A stretch of 64,000 nucleotides of DNA from Bradyrhizobium sp. AZCC 1693. GTDB taxonomy: Bacteria > Pseudomonadota > Alphaproteobacteria > Rhizobiales > Xanthobacteraceae. The notes below the pieces were generated by a model. That model worked only from the letters and a program-made list of their open reading frames with translations. It was not told the DNA's origin and searched no databases. This document shows positions 55,292 through 64,000 of this stretch, piece by piece. The DNA lies in assembly GCF_036924745.1 (NCBI RefSeq), contig NZ_JAZHSD010000001.1:7545346-7609345 (forward strand), in the 5' to 3' direction. The position numbers and the translations under genes are program-made. Each line of letters starts with the position of its first letter. Within the stretch, counting starts at the first letter, position 1.

Positions 55292-55606
55292 TGTCGTCTC
55301 CGGCAAACTGGCAGCGAACGCGCCATGGCGAAAGCTTCAACGCGCGAAAACAATTCATCCGGCGCGGCCGGACGTCCAGCCGATACTTGGAGCTGCTGGT
55401 ATCGACGCCGCTGGAAGCCCGAAGGGTAAGCTAACGACGCCTCGAGAGGAATCAACCCAAGGTTATATATTACCTGATGATGCCGGGAGGGAAACGCGGC
55501 GACAGGGTAACCGCCTCTTTACCGACCGGCTGAATAAACCCTGCGGAACCGCCGAAATCGACGAATTTAAACGTAGGCTGCCACTCGATCGATCCGGGGG
55601 GCTTCG
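55292..55606. other. Divergent region between the hybrid kinase and a response regulator
   Basis: It is 315 bases with no gene. An AT-rich TTATATATTACC lies at about 55462-55473 and GCGGAACC at 55543-55550. The latter recalls the GGAAC box of EcfG promoters, but no CGTT lies at the required spacing. Confidence 0.35.
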
Positions 55607-55993
55607 ATGCCCCGCGTGCTTATTGTTGACGACCAGGCCGACGTTCGTACGATGATTTCCATCGTGCTGCGCATCCATCGTTTCGAAATCGTCGAGGCAG
55701 AGAACGCCGCAGCCGCGCTGAAGCTGTTCGAGGAATCAAGCTTCGACCTTGCGATCGTCGATATCTTTCTGCAGGGCACCAACGGTTCCGAACTGATTAC
55801 AACACTGCGCGGGCGCGTGCCGGGCCTGCCCGTCGTCGCGATTTCAGGAATGACCGCGCTGGACTTTCTGTCTGAAGCGCCTGAGCTCTCCGGCGTCGTC
55901 TGTCTGCAGAAGCCGTTTCGTCCGCCGGATCTGATGCGCGCGATCGAGGCGGCGCAGGGATCGCACCGGCAATCGGCCGGTGCTGCGCGATAG
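55607..55993 (+). CDS. Single-domain response regulator
   Basis: 128 residues, receiver only. VLIVDDQADVRTMISIVLRI has the acidic pair, FDLAIVDIFLQGTNGSEL the phospho-Asp, and VCLQKPFRPPDLMRAI the Lys. No output domain is present, so it probably shuttles phosphate or inhibits by binding, as in CheY/DivK-type relays among the surrounding kinases. Confidence 0.92.
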   Translation: MPRVLIVDDQADVRTMISIVLRIHRFEIVEAENAAAALKLFEESSFDLAIVDIFLQGTNGSELITTLRGRVPGLPVVAISGMTALDFLSEAPELSGVVCLQKPFRPPDLMRAIEAAQGSHRQSAGAAR

Positions 55994-56047
55994 GTTTCGT
56001 CCGGCATAGCGCAACGGCTTTCATCGCTGCTCCGTCAGGCGCCGCGG

Positions 56048-57541
56048 TTACCGCTCGGCGCGTCGCCGGCCATTGCCGTCGGCAGCCTCGGGCAGCGAAA
56101 CCGGATCGGCGGCAAACTGCCGTTGCGGCAGGGGGACCGAGAGGCAACAAACGAGACCTTCCGGGCGCCAATCGAATGCCGCCTGGCCACCGAGCTGCGA
56201 CTCGATGCTGGCGATCACGCTTCTGGTCCCGAACCCTCGCGACACCGGTCTCACGACCGGCGGCCCGCCGGTCTCCACCCATAGGATCTTGAGAACGCCT
56301 GCCTGGTCTTCCCAGCTCACCGACAGCCGGCCCGCCAGCGCCGACAGGGCGCCGTACTTCGCCGAATTGGTGACGAGTTCGTGCAGCGCCAGCGCGACGG
56401 TCTGGGCTGTTGCCGGCTCGAGTTGGACCTCCGGACCGGACAAGTCGATCTGTTCGCCGGTGGAATAGGGCGCCAGCTCCTCGACGATCAGCTTCCTTAT
56501 TTCGGCGCCCTGCCAGCTCGACAGCGAAAGCACGGTGTGCACCCGCGCCAGCGCGTTGATCCGTCCTTCGACCGAGCGGATGTAGGTCTTCACGTTCTCG
56601 CCGCGCGTCAGGCGGACAATGGATTGCGCCAGCGCCAGCGCGTTCTTGGCGCGGTGATCGACCTCCCGCGCCAGCAGGTTCTGCCGCTCCTCGGCCTGTT
56701 TGCGCTCGGTGATATCGACGGTGACGCCGCTGACGCGGATCACGCGGCCGCCCTTGTCGGTGCTCGCCGCCGCCGTTCCCGCGCACCAGCGCACCTCGCC
56801 GTTCGGCCGCCTGATACGGAATTCCGCCTCGTAGGATTTCGCACCTCTGGCAAAACCGGCCCACGCCTCATGCAGCATCTGAACGTCGTCGGGGTGAAAC
56901 AGCGCCTGGATATTGGCCGGAGTCAGTTCGAATTTGCCGGGTTCGATGCCGAGAATCTGATACTGGCCTTCGTCCCACATCCAGTCGCCGTTGACCCAGT
57001 CCCAGTCCCAGGACCCCATTTTGCCCGCGGCGATCGCGAGGCTGCGGCGCTGTTCGCTTTCCAGCAGCCTTGTGTGAGACTCCTCCAGTTCGGCGGTACG
57101 GGCGCGAACGCGGTCTTCGAGCTCGACGTTGAGGCGCTCGAGCTGGCGCGTCTTGCGATAGAGCTCCGCAAACACCTTGATCTTGGCGCGCAACACCTCC
57201 GGCACGACGGGCACCGGAACATAGTCGACCGCGCCCATTTCGTAGCCGCGCAACCGGTCGATGTCGCTGACCTGTATGGCGGAAATGAATATCATCGCCG
57301 TCTTCTGGAAGCGGGGATGTTCGCGGATCATCGCGGCCAGTTCGAACCCGTCCAGTTCCGGCATGCAGACGTCGACCAGGATGATCGCGACGTCGTTCTT
57401 GAGCAGGAACTCAAGCGCTTCGCGCCCGGACGAAGCCTTGACCAGGTTCTCGCCGAGTTCCTTCAGGATAACCTCATAGGCGAGCAGCTTCGCCGGCTGG
57501 TCGTCCACCAGAAGAATGTTTACCTTTTCCTGGTCCATCAT
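56048..57541 (-). CDS. Receiver-PAS-HWE/HisKA_2 histidine kinase
   Basis: 497 residues. The N-terminal receiver (VNILLVDDQPAKLLAYEVIL, Asp in IILVDVCMPELDGFE) is followed by a coiled coil, a PAS domain (GSWDWDWVNGDWMWDEGQYQ) and a kinase of the HWE/HisKA_2 group. Its box is LAREVDHRAKNALALAQSIV with the phospho-His, and ALALHELVTNSAKYGALS as the N-box. It starts 13 bases after the giant poly-HAMP kinase ends, so both are likely one transcript. Such kinases often feed the general stress response, which is only inferred here. Confidence 0.93.
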   Translation of the reverse strand: MMDQEKVNILLVDDQPAKLLAYEVILKELGENLVKASSGREALEFLLKNDVAIILVDVCMPELDGFELAAMIREHPRFQKTAMIFISAIQVSDIDRLRGYEMGAVDYVPVPVVPEVLRAKIKVFAELYRKTRQLERLNVELEDRVRARTAELEESHTRLLESEQRRSLAIAAGKMGSWDWDWVNGDWMWDEGQYQILGIEPGKFELTPANIQALFHPDDVQMLHEAWAGFARGAKSYEAEFRIRRPNGEVRWCAGTAAASTDKGGRVIRVSGVTVDITERKQAEERQNLLAREVDHRAKNALALAQSIVRLTRGENVKTYIRSVEGRINALARVHTVLSLSSWQGAEIRKLIVEELAPYSTGEQIDLSGPEVQLEPATAQTVALALHELVTNSAKYGALSALAGRLSVSWEDQAGVLKILWVETGGPPVVRPVSRGFGTRSVIASIESQLGGQAAFDWRPEGLVCCLSVPLPQRQFAADPVSLPEAADGNGRRRAER

Positions 57542-57554
57542 CTGCTTACGCCGG

Positions 57555-60500
57555 TCAGCGGTGGAGCCACATTCGAATGGCGAGCAGCAACTGCTCGGTA
57601 TTGACGGGTTTGGCGAGATAGTCCGAAGCGCCGGCTTCGAGGCATTTCTCGCGGTCGCCCTTCATCGCCTTGGCGGTCAGCGCGATGATCGGAAGGCGGC
57701 CAAAGGACGGGTTTTGCCGGATAACGCCGATGGTCTGATATCCGTCCATCTGCGGCATCATGATATCCATCAGCACGATTGCGATATTCGGATTGGACTC
57801 GACCAGCGTAATGGCTTCATTGCCGGTCGTCGCGGTCAGCACCTTCATTCCGCGCCGTTCTAATACGCTCGACAGCGCAAAGATGTTCCGGGCGTCATCG
57901 TCCACCAGAAGTGCGGTTTTGCCAACGAGATCCTCATCGGAGCTATTGAGCTTTTCGAGCATTCTCTGCTTTTCAGCCGGCAATTCCGTGATCACACGGT
58001 GCAAAAACAGCGACGTTTCGTCGAGCAGGCGTTCCGGCGACTCGACGCCTTTCACCACGATGCTTCGCGCCATGGTATGAAGTTCCGCATCCTCCTCGGC
58101 GGAAAGTTCCCGGCCCGTAAACACCACGACCGGCACGTTCGATAATGTCTCGTCGTTGCGAAGCCGGTCGAGCACCTCGAAGCCGCTCATATCCGGCAGC
58201 CGCAGGTCCAGCACAACGCAGTCGCACGGCTGGTTCCGCAGCGTCGACAATGCATCGGCGCCGGTGTCGGCGGTGAGAATCTCGATGTCGTCGTGTCCGA
58301 GCAATTCGGTGATGCTCGTCTGTTCGGCGGCGTTATCTTCCACGATCAGAAGGCGCTTGCGGCGAGGTTTTGCGTATTCCTTGATCTGCGACAGCGCCGC
58401 GCTGACGCCCTCGGTCGTCGTCGGCTTGTTGACGAAGGAGAATGCGCCACGCGCCAGCGCATGCTGGCGGTCTTCGTCGAGCGTGATGATCTGCACCGGA
58501 ATGTGCCGAGTCAGCGGATTGTGCTTGAGCTGGCTCAGCACGGTCCAGCCCAGCATGTCCGGCAGGAACACGTCGAGCGAAACCGCGGCCGGCTGGAACT
58601 GCTTGGCGAGTTCAAGCGCCTCCGCGCCGCGACTGGCGACCAGCACCTTGAAACCATTGTCGTGCGCGAGATCGATCAGCACCCGCGCATAATGCGGATC
58701 GTCTTCGACGATCAGGAGGATGGTATCTCCGGGGGCGAGGTCGAGGCGGTCGTCCGGCAACTGCTCGACGACCCGCTCCTGGGTCGCTGCGGCCTGCAGC
58801 GCCGGTGCCTGGGTGAAGGATGACGGGGCAGGGGAGCGCGGTGCAACGGTCGGACCGGAATATTTCAGCGGCAGATAAAGCACGAAGGTAGAGCCCTTGC
58901 CGGGCGCGCTGCGCAGATGAATTTCGCCGCCAAGCAGGCTTGCGAGTTCGCGGCTGATGGCAAGGCCGAGGCCGGTGCCGCCGTATTTGCGGCTGGTGCC
59001 GGCGTCCGCCTGCTGGAACGCCTCGAAGATCAGTTTCTGTTTCTCCAAGGGAATGCCGATGCCGGTGTCGGTCACCTCGAAGGCGACCACGGCGGGCGCG
59101 TGATTGAGGATCGGGTGCTCGGCGCTCCAGCCGCCGACGGCGGCCGACACGTTCAGCTTCACGCCGCCCTCCGCGGTGAACTTGAACGCGTTCGAAAGCA
59201 GGTTTTTCAAAACCTGCTGCAGACGTTTCGAGTCGGTGACCATGCTGCGGGCGAGATTCTCGTCGACCTCGACGCTGAACGAAAGTTGGCGGTTCTCGGC
59301 TTCGTGGCGGAACGGGCGTCCAACCGTCTCCAGCAGGCTCGACGTCAGGATCTCCTCGGCATCGACCGTCACCGTGCCGGATTCGATCTTCGACAGGTCG
59401 AGAATGTCGCTGATCAGGTTGAGCAGGTCGGTGCCGGCGCCGTGGATGGTGCGGGCGAATTCGACCTGCTTGGCGGAAAGATTGCCGTCCGGATTTTCGG
59501 TGAGCTGCTGGCCGAGGATCAGGATGCTGTTGAGCGGCGTACGCAGCTCATGCGACATGTTGGCGAGGAATTCGGACTTGTACTTCGAGGTCAGCGAAAG
59601 CTCGGTCGCCTTTTCTTCGAGCGCGCGGCGGGCCTGTTCGATTTCCTGGTTCTTTCTTTCCACCTCGACGTTGCGCTCGGCGAGCTGCTGGGCCTTCTGT
59701 TCAAGCTGTTCGTTGGTCTGCTGCAGTTCCTTCTGCTGCGTCTGCAGTTCGCCGGCCAGCTGCTGGGATTGCTTCAACAGGCCCTCGGTCTGCATCGTGG
59801 CCTCGATCGAGTTGAGCACGATACCGATAGAGTCGGTGAGCTGTTCGAGGAAGGTCATCTGCGAGGTCGTGAACGAACTGATCGAAGACAGTTCGATCAC
59901 CGCCTTGACCTGGTTTTCGAACAATACCGGAAGCACGACGAGATTCTTCGGAATGACGCGCAGCAGCGCCGAATTGATCGGCGCCGTATCGGTCGGGATG
60001 TCCGCCACCAGCCGCTGGCGCTTATCCATCGCGCACTGGCCGATCAGCCCCTCGCCGAATTGAACGACCAGCGGGTGGGGATTGGCGCTATCGCCCGCAT
60101 AGGCGGAGAGCAGGCGCAACTGCGGGCTATCGGCATTCTCGGTCTGATAGATCGCGCCCATATGCGCGTTGACCAGCGGCGCCAGCTCGGTCAGCAGCAG
60201 CCGGCCGACGGTCGTGAGGTCGCGCTGACCCTGCAGCATGTTGGTGAAGCTCGCGAGGTTGGTCTTCAGCCAGTCCTGTTCGGTATTCACCTGCGTCGTC
60301 AGACGAAGGTTGCCGATCATGGTGTTGATGTTGTCCTTGAGTTCGGCCACTTCGCCGCGGGCGTCGACCTGGATCGAGCGGGTCAGGTCGCCCTTGGTCA
60401 CCGCGGTCGCGACCTCGGCGATCGCGCGCACCTGCGAAGTCAGGTTGGCGGCGAGCAGGTTGACGTTGCCGGTGAGGTCCTTCCAGGTGCCGGCGGCGCC

Positions 60501-63500
60501 GGGCACATTGGCCTGGCCGCCGAGGCGTCCCTCGACGCCGACCTCGCGCGCCACGCTGGTGACCTGGTCGGCGAAGGTCGCGAGTGTCTCGGTCATGTTG
60601 TTGATGGTGTCGGCGAGCGCTGCGACTTCGCCCTTCGATTTCACCGTCAGGTTCTGCTTCAGGTCGCCGTCAGCAACTGCGGTCACCACTTTCACGATGC
60701 CGCGCACCTGTTCGGTCAGATTGGCGGCCATGAAGTTGACGGTGTCGGTGAGGTCCTTCCAGGTGCCGGCGACGCCCGGGACCTGCGCCTGACCACCGAG
60801 CTTGCCCTCGGTGCCGACTTCGCGCGCCACGCGCGTCACTTCGCCGGCAAAGGCGTTGAGCTGGTCGACCATCGTGTTGATGGTGTTTTTCAACTCGAGG
60901 ATTTCGCCCTTCACATCCACCGTGATCTTGCGCGACAGGTCGCCACGGGCCACGGCGGTGGTGACTTCGGCGATGTTGCGGACTTGCGTGGTGAGGTTGG
61001 CCGCCAGCAGGTTGACGTTGTCGGTCAGATCCTTCCAGGTGCCGCCGACGCCGGGCACCACGGCCTGACCGCCGAGCCGTCCCTCGGTGCCGACCTCGCG
61101 CGCCACGCGCGTTACTTCGGCGGCGAACGAGCGAAGCTGCTCGACCATCGTATTCAGGGTGTCCTTGAGCAGCAGGATTTCGCCGCGGACGTCGACCGTG
61201 ATCTTCTTCGACAGGTCGCCGCCGGCGATGGCCGTGGCCACTTCGGCGATGTTGCGCACCTGTGCGGTCAGGTTCGAGGCCATGAAGTTGACGTTGTCGG
61301 TCAGGTCCTTCCAGGTGCCGGCCACTTCAGGCACCTGGGCCTGGCCGCCGAGCTTGCCTTCGGTGCCGACCTCGCGCGCCACGCGGGTGACTTCCGAGGC
61401 GAAGGCGTTGAGCTGGTCCACCATCGTGTTGACGGTGTTCTTCAGCTCGAGAATTTCGCCCTTGACGTCGACCGTGATCTTCTTCGACAGGTCGCCCTTC
61501 GCCACCGCGGTGGTCACTTCGGCGATGTTGCGGACCTGGCCGGTGAGGTTGCCGGCCATCGAGTTGACGTTGTCGGTGAGGTCCTTCCAGGTGCCGGCGA
61601 CGCCGGGCACGTTGGCCTGGCCGCCGAGCCGGCCCTCGGTGCCGACCTCGCGCGCCACGCGCGTCACTTCGCCGGCAAAGCGGTTGAGCTGGTCGACCAT
61701 CGTGTTGAGCGTTTCCTTGAGCTGCAGGATCTCGCCACGCACGTCGACCGTGATCTTGCGCGACAGGTCGCCGCCGGCGATCGCGGTCGCGACCTCGGCG
61801 ATGTTGCGGACCTGGGCGGTGAGGTTGCCGGCCATCGAGTTCACGCTGTCGGTGAGATCCTTCCAGGTGCCGGCGACGCCGGTCACCTGAGCCTGGCCGC
61901 CGAGCTTGCCGTCGGTGCCGACTTCGCGCGCCACGCGCGTCACTTCCGATGCAAAGGCGTTGAGCTGATCGACCATCGTGTTGAGCGTTTCCTTCAACTG
62001 AAGGATTTCGCCTGACACGTTGACCGTGATCTTCTTCGACAGGTCGCCCTTCGCCACCGCGGTCGCGACTTCGGCGATGTTGCGGACCTGAGCCGTGAGG
62101 TTGCCAGCCATCGAATTGACGTTGTCGGTGAGATCCTTCCATGTGCCGGCGACGCCGCGCACGTTGGCCTGGCCGCCGAGCTTGCCTTCGGTGCCGACCT
62201 CGCGCGCGACGCGGGTCACTTCGCCGGCAAAGGCGTTGAGCTGGTCGACCATCGTATTGATGGTGTCCTTCAGTTCGAGAATTTCACCGCGCACGTCGAC
62301 CGTGATCTTCTTCGACAGGTCGCCATTGGCGACCGCGGTCGTGACTTCCGCGATGTTGCGGACCTGCGCCGTCAGGTTGGAAGCCATCGAGTTGACGCTT
62401 TCGGTGAGGTCCTTCCAGGTGCCGGCGACGCCGAGCACGTTGGCCTGACCGCCAAGCCGTCCTTCGGTGCCGACCTCGCGCGCGACGCGGGTCACTTCGC
62501 CGGCGAAGGCGTTGAGCTGGTCGACCATCGTGTTGAGCGTTTCCTTCAATTGCAGGATTTCGCCCGACACGTTGACGGTGATCTTCTTGGAGAGGTCGCC
62601 GCCCGCGATGGCAGTGGCGACGTCGGCGATGTTGCGGACCTGCGCCGTCAGGTTGGAAGCCATGAAGTTGACATTGTCGGTGAGGTCCTTCCAGGTGCCG
62701 GCGACGCCGGGGACCTGGGCCTGACCGCCGAGCTTGCCTTCGGTGCCGACCTCGCGGGCGACGCGCGTCACTTCCGAGGCGAACGAGTTGAGCTGGTCGA
62801 CCATCGTGTTGATGGTGTCCTTCAGCTCCAGGATTTCGCCGCGGACGTCGACCGTGATCTTGCGCGAGAGGTCGCCGCGGGCGACCGCGGTGGTGACGTT
62901 GGCGATGTTGCGGACCTGTGCGGTGAGGTTGCCGCACATCGCGTTGACGGAGTCGGTCAGATCCTTCCAGGTGCCGGCGACGCCGGGGACGATGGCCTGG
63001 CCGCCGAGCTTGCCGTCGGTGCCGACCTCGCGCGCGACGCGGGTCACTTCGGAGGCAAACGATCGAAGCTGGTCCACCATCGTGTTGATGGCTTCCTTGA
63101 GCTGCAGGATCTCGCCGCGGACGTCGACCGTGATCTTCTTCGACAAGTCGCCATTGGCCACCGCGATGGTGACCTCGGCGATGTTGCGGACCTGGCCGGT
63201 GAGGTTGTTGGCCATCGAGTTGACGCTCTCGGTCAGGTCCTTCCAGACGCCGGTCACTTCCGGAACCTGGGCCTGGCCGCCGAGCTTGCCCTCGGTGCCG
63301 ACCTCGCGCGCCACGCGCGTCACTTCCGAGGTGAACACCGAAAGCTGCTTGATCATCGTGTTGACGATGTTGGCCGACTGCAGGAATTCGCCGCCAAGTG
63401 GGCGGCCGTCGACATCGAGCTGCACGGTCTGTAGCAGATTGCCCTGGGCGACGGCGGCGACCGCGCGCGTGACTTCGCGGGTCGGCCATAGCAGGTCGTC

Positions 63501-63845
63501 GATCAGCGTGTTGACGGACCCCTCCATGTCCGCCCACGATCCGCTCGACAGGTCGAACTTGACGCGCTGCCGCGTCTTGCCTTCGCGCCCGACCACCTGG
63601 CCGACGTGCTCCAGTTGCTGCGCCATTCGCTGGTTGGCGGCGACGATTTCGTTGAAGGTGTCGGCGATCTTGCCCTCGATGCCGAGGTGATCGCCGGTCA
63701 TCCGTACCGAGAAATCGCCCGCGCGCATCGCCTGCAGGGCGTGCAGCAGGTCCTGTAAAGGATCGGACGCGCCGTTGGGGCTGGCTGGTTTGGGACTGGC
63801 GACCCGGCGAACGGAGGGGGATGCCCCAGGGGAAAGATCACTCAT
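57555..63845 (-). CDS. Poly-HAMP hybrid histidine kinase with three receivers
   Basis: 2096 residues from the ATG at 63845. There is no membrane helix. Residues about 30-174 are two HAMP-like segments, then eleven 92-residue units (about 175-1186), each a pair of HAMP domains. A GAF domain (about 1210-1360), a Gln/Glu-rich coiled coil, HisKA ([20 protein letters not shown], phospho-His 1432) and HATPase ([20 protein letters not shown]) follow. Three receivers follow, with Asp in [18 protein letters not shown] and VLMDIMMPQ. The repeat unit closely resembles fungal Nik1/Os-1 group III kinases. The signal is unknown. Confidence 0.95.
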   Translation of the reverse strand: MSDLSPGASPSVRRVASPKPASPNGASDPLQDLLHALQAMRAGDFSVRMTGDHLGIEGKIADTFNEIVAANQRMAQQLEHVGQVVGREGKTRQRVKFDLSSGSWADMEGSVNTLIDDLLWPTREVTRAVAAVAQGNLLQTVQLDVDGRPLGGEFLQSANIVNTMIKQLSVFTSEVTRVAREVGTEGKLGGQAQVPEVTGVWKDLTESVNSMANNLTGQVRNIAEVTIAVANGDLSKKITVDVRGEILQLKEAINTMVDQLRSFASEVTRVAREVGTDGKLGGQAIVPGVAGTWKDLTDSVNAMCGNLTAQVRNIANVTTAVARGDLSRKITVDVRGEILELKDTINTMVDQLNSFASEVTRVAREVGTEGKLGGQAQVPGVAGTWKDLTDNVNFMASNLTAQVRNIADVATAIAGGDLSKKITVNVSGEILQLKETLNTMVDQLNAFAGEVTRVAREVGTEGRLGGQANVLGVAGTWKDLTESVNSMASNLTAQVRNIAEVTTAVANGDLSKKITVDVRGEILELKDTINTMVDQLNAFAGEVTRVAREVGTEGKLGGQANVRGVAGTWKDLTDNVNSMAGNLTAQVRNIAEVATAVAKGDLSKKITVNVSGEILQLKETLNTMVDQLNAFASEVTRVAREVGTDGKLGGQAQVTGVAGTWKDLTDSVNSMAGNLTAQVRNIAEVATAIAGGDLSRKITVDVRGEILQLKETLNTMVDQLNRFAGEVTRVAREVGTEGRLGGQANVPGVAGTWKDLTDNVNSMAGNLTGQVRNIAEVTTAVAKGDLSKKITVDVKGEILELKNTVNTMVDQLNAFASEVTRVAREVGTEGKLGGQAQVPEVAGTWKDLTDNVNFMASNLTAQVRNIAEVATAIAGGDLSKKITVDVRGEILLLKDTLNTMVEQLRSFAAEVTRVAREVGTEGRLGGQAVVPGVGGTWKDLTDNVNLLAANLTTQVRNIAEVTTAVARGDLSRKITVDVKGEILELKNTINTMVDQLNAFAGEVTRVAREVGTEGKLGGQAQVPGVAGTWKDLTDTVNFMAANLTEQVRGIVKVVTAVADGDLKQNLTVKSKGEVAALADTINNMTETLATFADQVTSVAREVGVEGRLGGQANVPGAAGTWKDLTGNVNLLAANLTSQVRAIAEVATAVTKGDLTRSIQVDARGEVAELKDNINTMIGNLRLTTQVNTEQDWLKTNLASFTNMLQGQRDLTTVGRLLLTELAPLVNAHMGAIYQTENADSPQLRLLSAYAGDSANPHPLVVQFGEGLIGQCAMDKRQRLVADIPTDTAPINSALLRVIPKNLVVLPVLFENQVKAVIELSSISSFTTSQMTFLEQLTDSIGIVLNSIEATMQTEGLLKQSQQLAGELQTQQKELQQTNEQLEQKAQQLAERNVEVERKNQEIEQARRALEEKATELSLTSKYKSEFLANMSHELRTPLNSILILGQQLTENPDGNLSAKQVEFARTIHGAGTDLLNLISDILDLSKIESGTVTVDAEEILTSSLLETVGRPFRHEAENRQLSFSVEVDENLARSMVTDSKRLQQVLKNLLSNAFKFTAEGGVKLNVSAAVGGWSAEHPILNHAPAVVAFEVTDTGIGIPLEKQKLIFEAFQQADAGTSRKYGGTGLGLAISRELASLLGGEIHLRSAPGKGSTFVLYLPLKYSGPTVAPRSPAPSSFTQAPALQAAATQERVVEQLPDDRLDLAPGDTILLIVEDDPHYARVLIDLAHDNGFKVLVASRGAEALELAKQFQPAAVSLDVFLPDMLGWTVLSQLKHNPLTRHIPVQIITLDEDRQHALARGAFSFVNKPTTTEGVSAALSQIKEYAKPRRKRLLIVEDNAAEQTSITELLGHDDIEILTADTGADALSTLRNQPCDCVVLDLRLPDMSGFEVLDRLRNDETLSNVPVVVFTGRELSAEEDAELHTMARSIVVKGVESPERLLDETSLFLHRVITELPAEKQRMLEKLNSSDEDLVGKTALLVDDDARNIFALSSVLERRGMKVLTATTGNEAITLVESNPNIAIVLMDIMMPQMDGYQTIGVIRQNPSFGRLPIIALTAKAMKGDREKCLEAGASDYLAKPVNTEQLLLAIRMWLHR
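60288..63323 (-). repeat. Eleven tandem 276-base repeats coding HAMP pairs
   Basis: Every unit is exactly 276 bases. Shared peptide pieces are [37 protein letters not shown] and [15 protein letters not shown]. Units alternate in detail: 3 and 5 share [20 protein letters not shown] exactly, and 3 and 8 share [15 protein letters not shown]. This suggests gene conversion or recent unit duplication. The last two units (nearest 60288) are the most diverged. Confidence 0.95.
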
Positions 63846-64000
63846 GTGTTTCCTCGGCCAGTTCGCGCAAATCACTTCGGCTGAAATGCGATTTCACAAA
63901 TAGAACCGCCGCCCCGGCGGCAGATCAAGTTGGAACAAGGGTTAAGGTCGTGAAATCAATGACATGGAACTCAGCCCAACGTTGCTCAATGCGGCGGGAA
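63846..64000. other. Upstream region of the poly-HAMP kinase, window end
   Basis: These 155 bases carry the expected promoter of the kinase. No gene, repeat or clear motif is visible. Confidence 0.4.

Noticed and set aside
55540..55580. EcfG-type stress promoter before the single receiver
   Set aside because: GGAAC is present but the next CGT is 22 bases away, and consensus spacing is about 16-17.
58917..62015. Open frame of 1032 codons on the plus strand
   Set aside because: It lies antisense to the HAMP repeats. Its repeated peptide is a by-product of the 276-base period and GC3 bias, with no known domain.
60288..63323. CRISPR-like regular repeats
   Set aside because: The repeats are 276 bases, coding and contiguous, without spacers.

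Overview
The window looks like a chromosomal segment of a Bradyrhizobium-type alphaproteobacterium. This is inferred from several things: high GC with strong GC3 bias, which produces long antisense shadow frames; a PurS-dependent purine pathway; egtB/egtD; ndvC-like GH17 and FTR1 genes; and short palindromic intergenic repeats bounded by CGTCATTCCGGG/CCCGGAATGACG. No rRNA, tRNA or CRISPR array was seen.

Region 1-13 kb is the purine block. It holds purC, purS, purQ and purL on the plus strand, with purB at 36.4-37.7 kb. Two paralogous exported proteins, a Bug-type solute receptor, a CorA-like transporter, a TPR protein and a thioesterase are interspersed. Three genes here (CorA, one exported paralogue, TPR) are each broken by a single-base change in a homopolymer run. 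That pattern suggests sequencing error as readily as real decay.

Region 13-25 kb carries bolA and grxD, separated by an LtrA-type membrane protein and the ergothioneine genes egtB-egtD. A macro-domain gene overlaps the grxD stop and has apparently lost its ATG (CTG instead). An IS1202/ISNCY-type element of 1539 bp, with 17-bp target duplications, has replaced that gene's last codons. Two overlapping serine hydrolase (beta-lactamase-fold) genes follow.

Region 25-43 kb contains a Tat-exported GH1 glucosidase divergent from a membrane GH17 protein, a threonine aldolase, a hicAB toxin-antitoxin pair with a palindromic operator, and rpsD. It also has a class A beta-lactamase C-terminal remnant, another serine hydrolase, murI, a cupredoxin-FTR1 iron uptake pair, purB and a NarL-type two-component system. 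Next comes a three-gene membrane operon (MotA/TolQ/ExbB-like channel, a DUF2135-like anchored beta-domain protein, and a third membrane protein) that may be an undescribed energised envelope machine. A TetR gene with an upstream perfect palindrome closes the region.

Region 43-64 kb contains a fourth serine hydrolase and an acyltransferase flanked by two copies of an unassigned repeat of about 100 bp. A metallophosphoesterase is coupled to a Ser/Thr kinase-universal stress protein fusion. Then follow rpe, an EF-hand protein and an S58 peptidase. The last part is a dense phosphorelay cluster: a MASE4-like hybrid kinase, a single-domain receiver, a receiver-PAS-HWE/HisKA_2 kinase, and a giant kinase of 2096 residues with eleven exact 92-residue double-HAMP repeats like those of fungal group III (Nik1/Os-1) kinases, plus three receivers.
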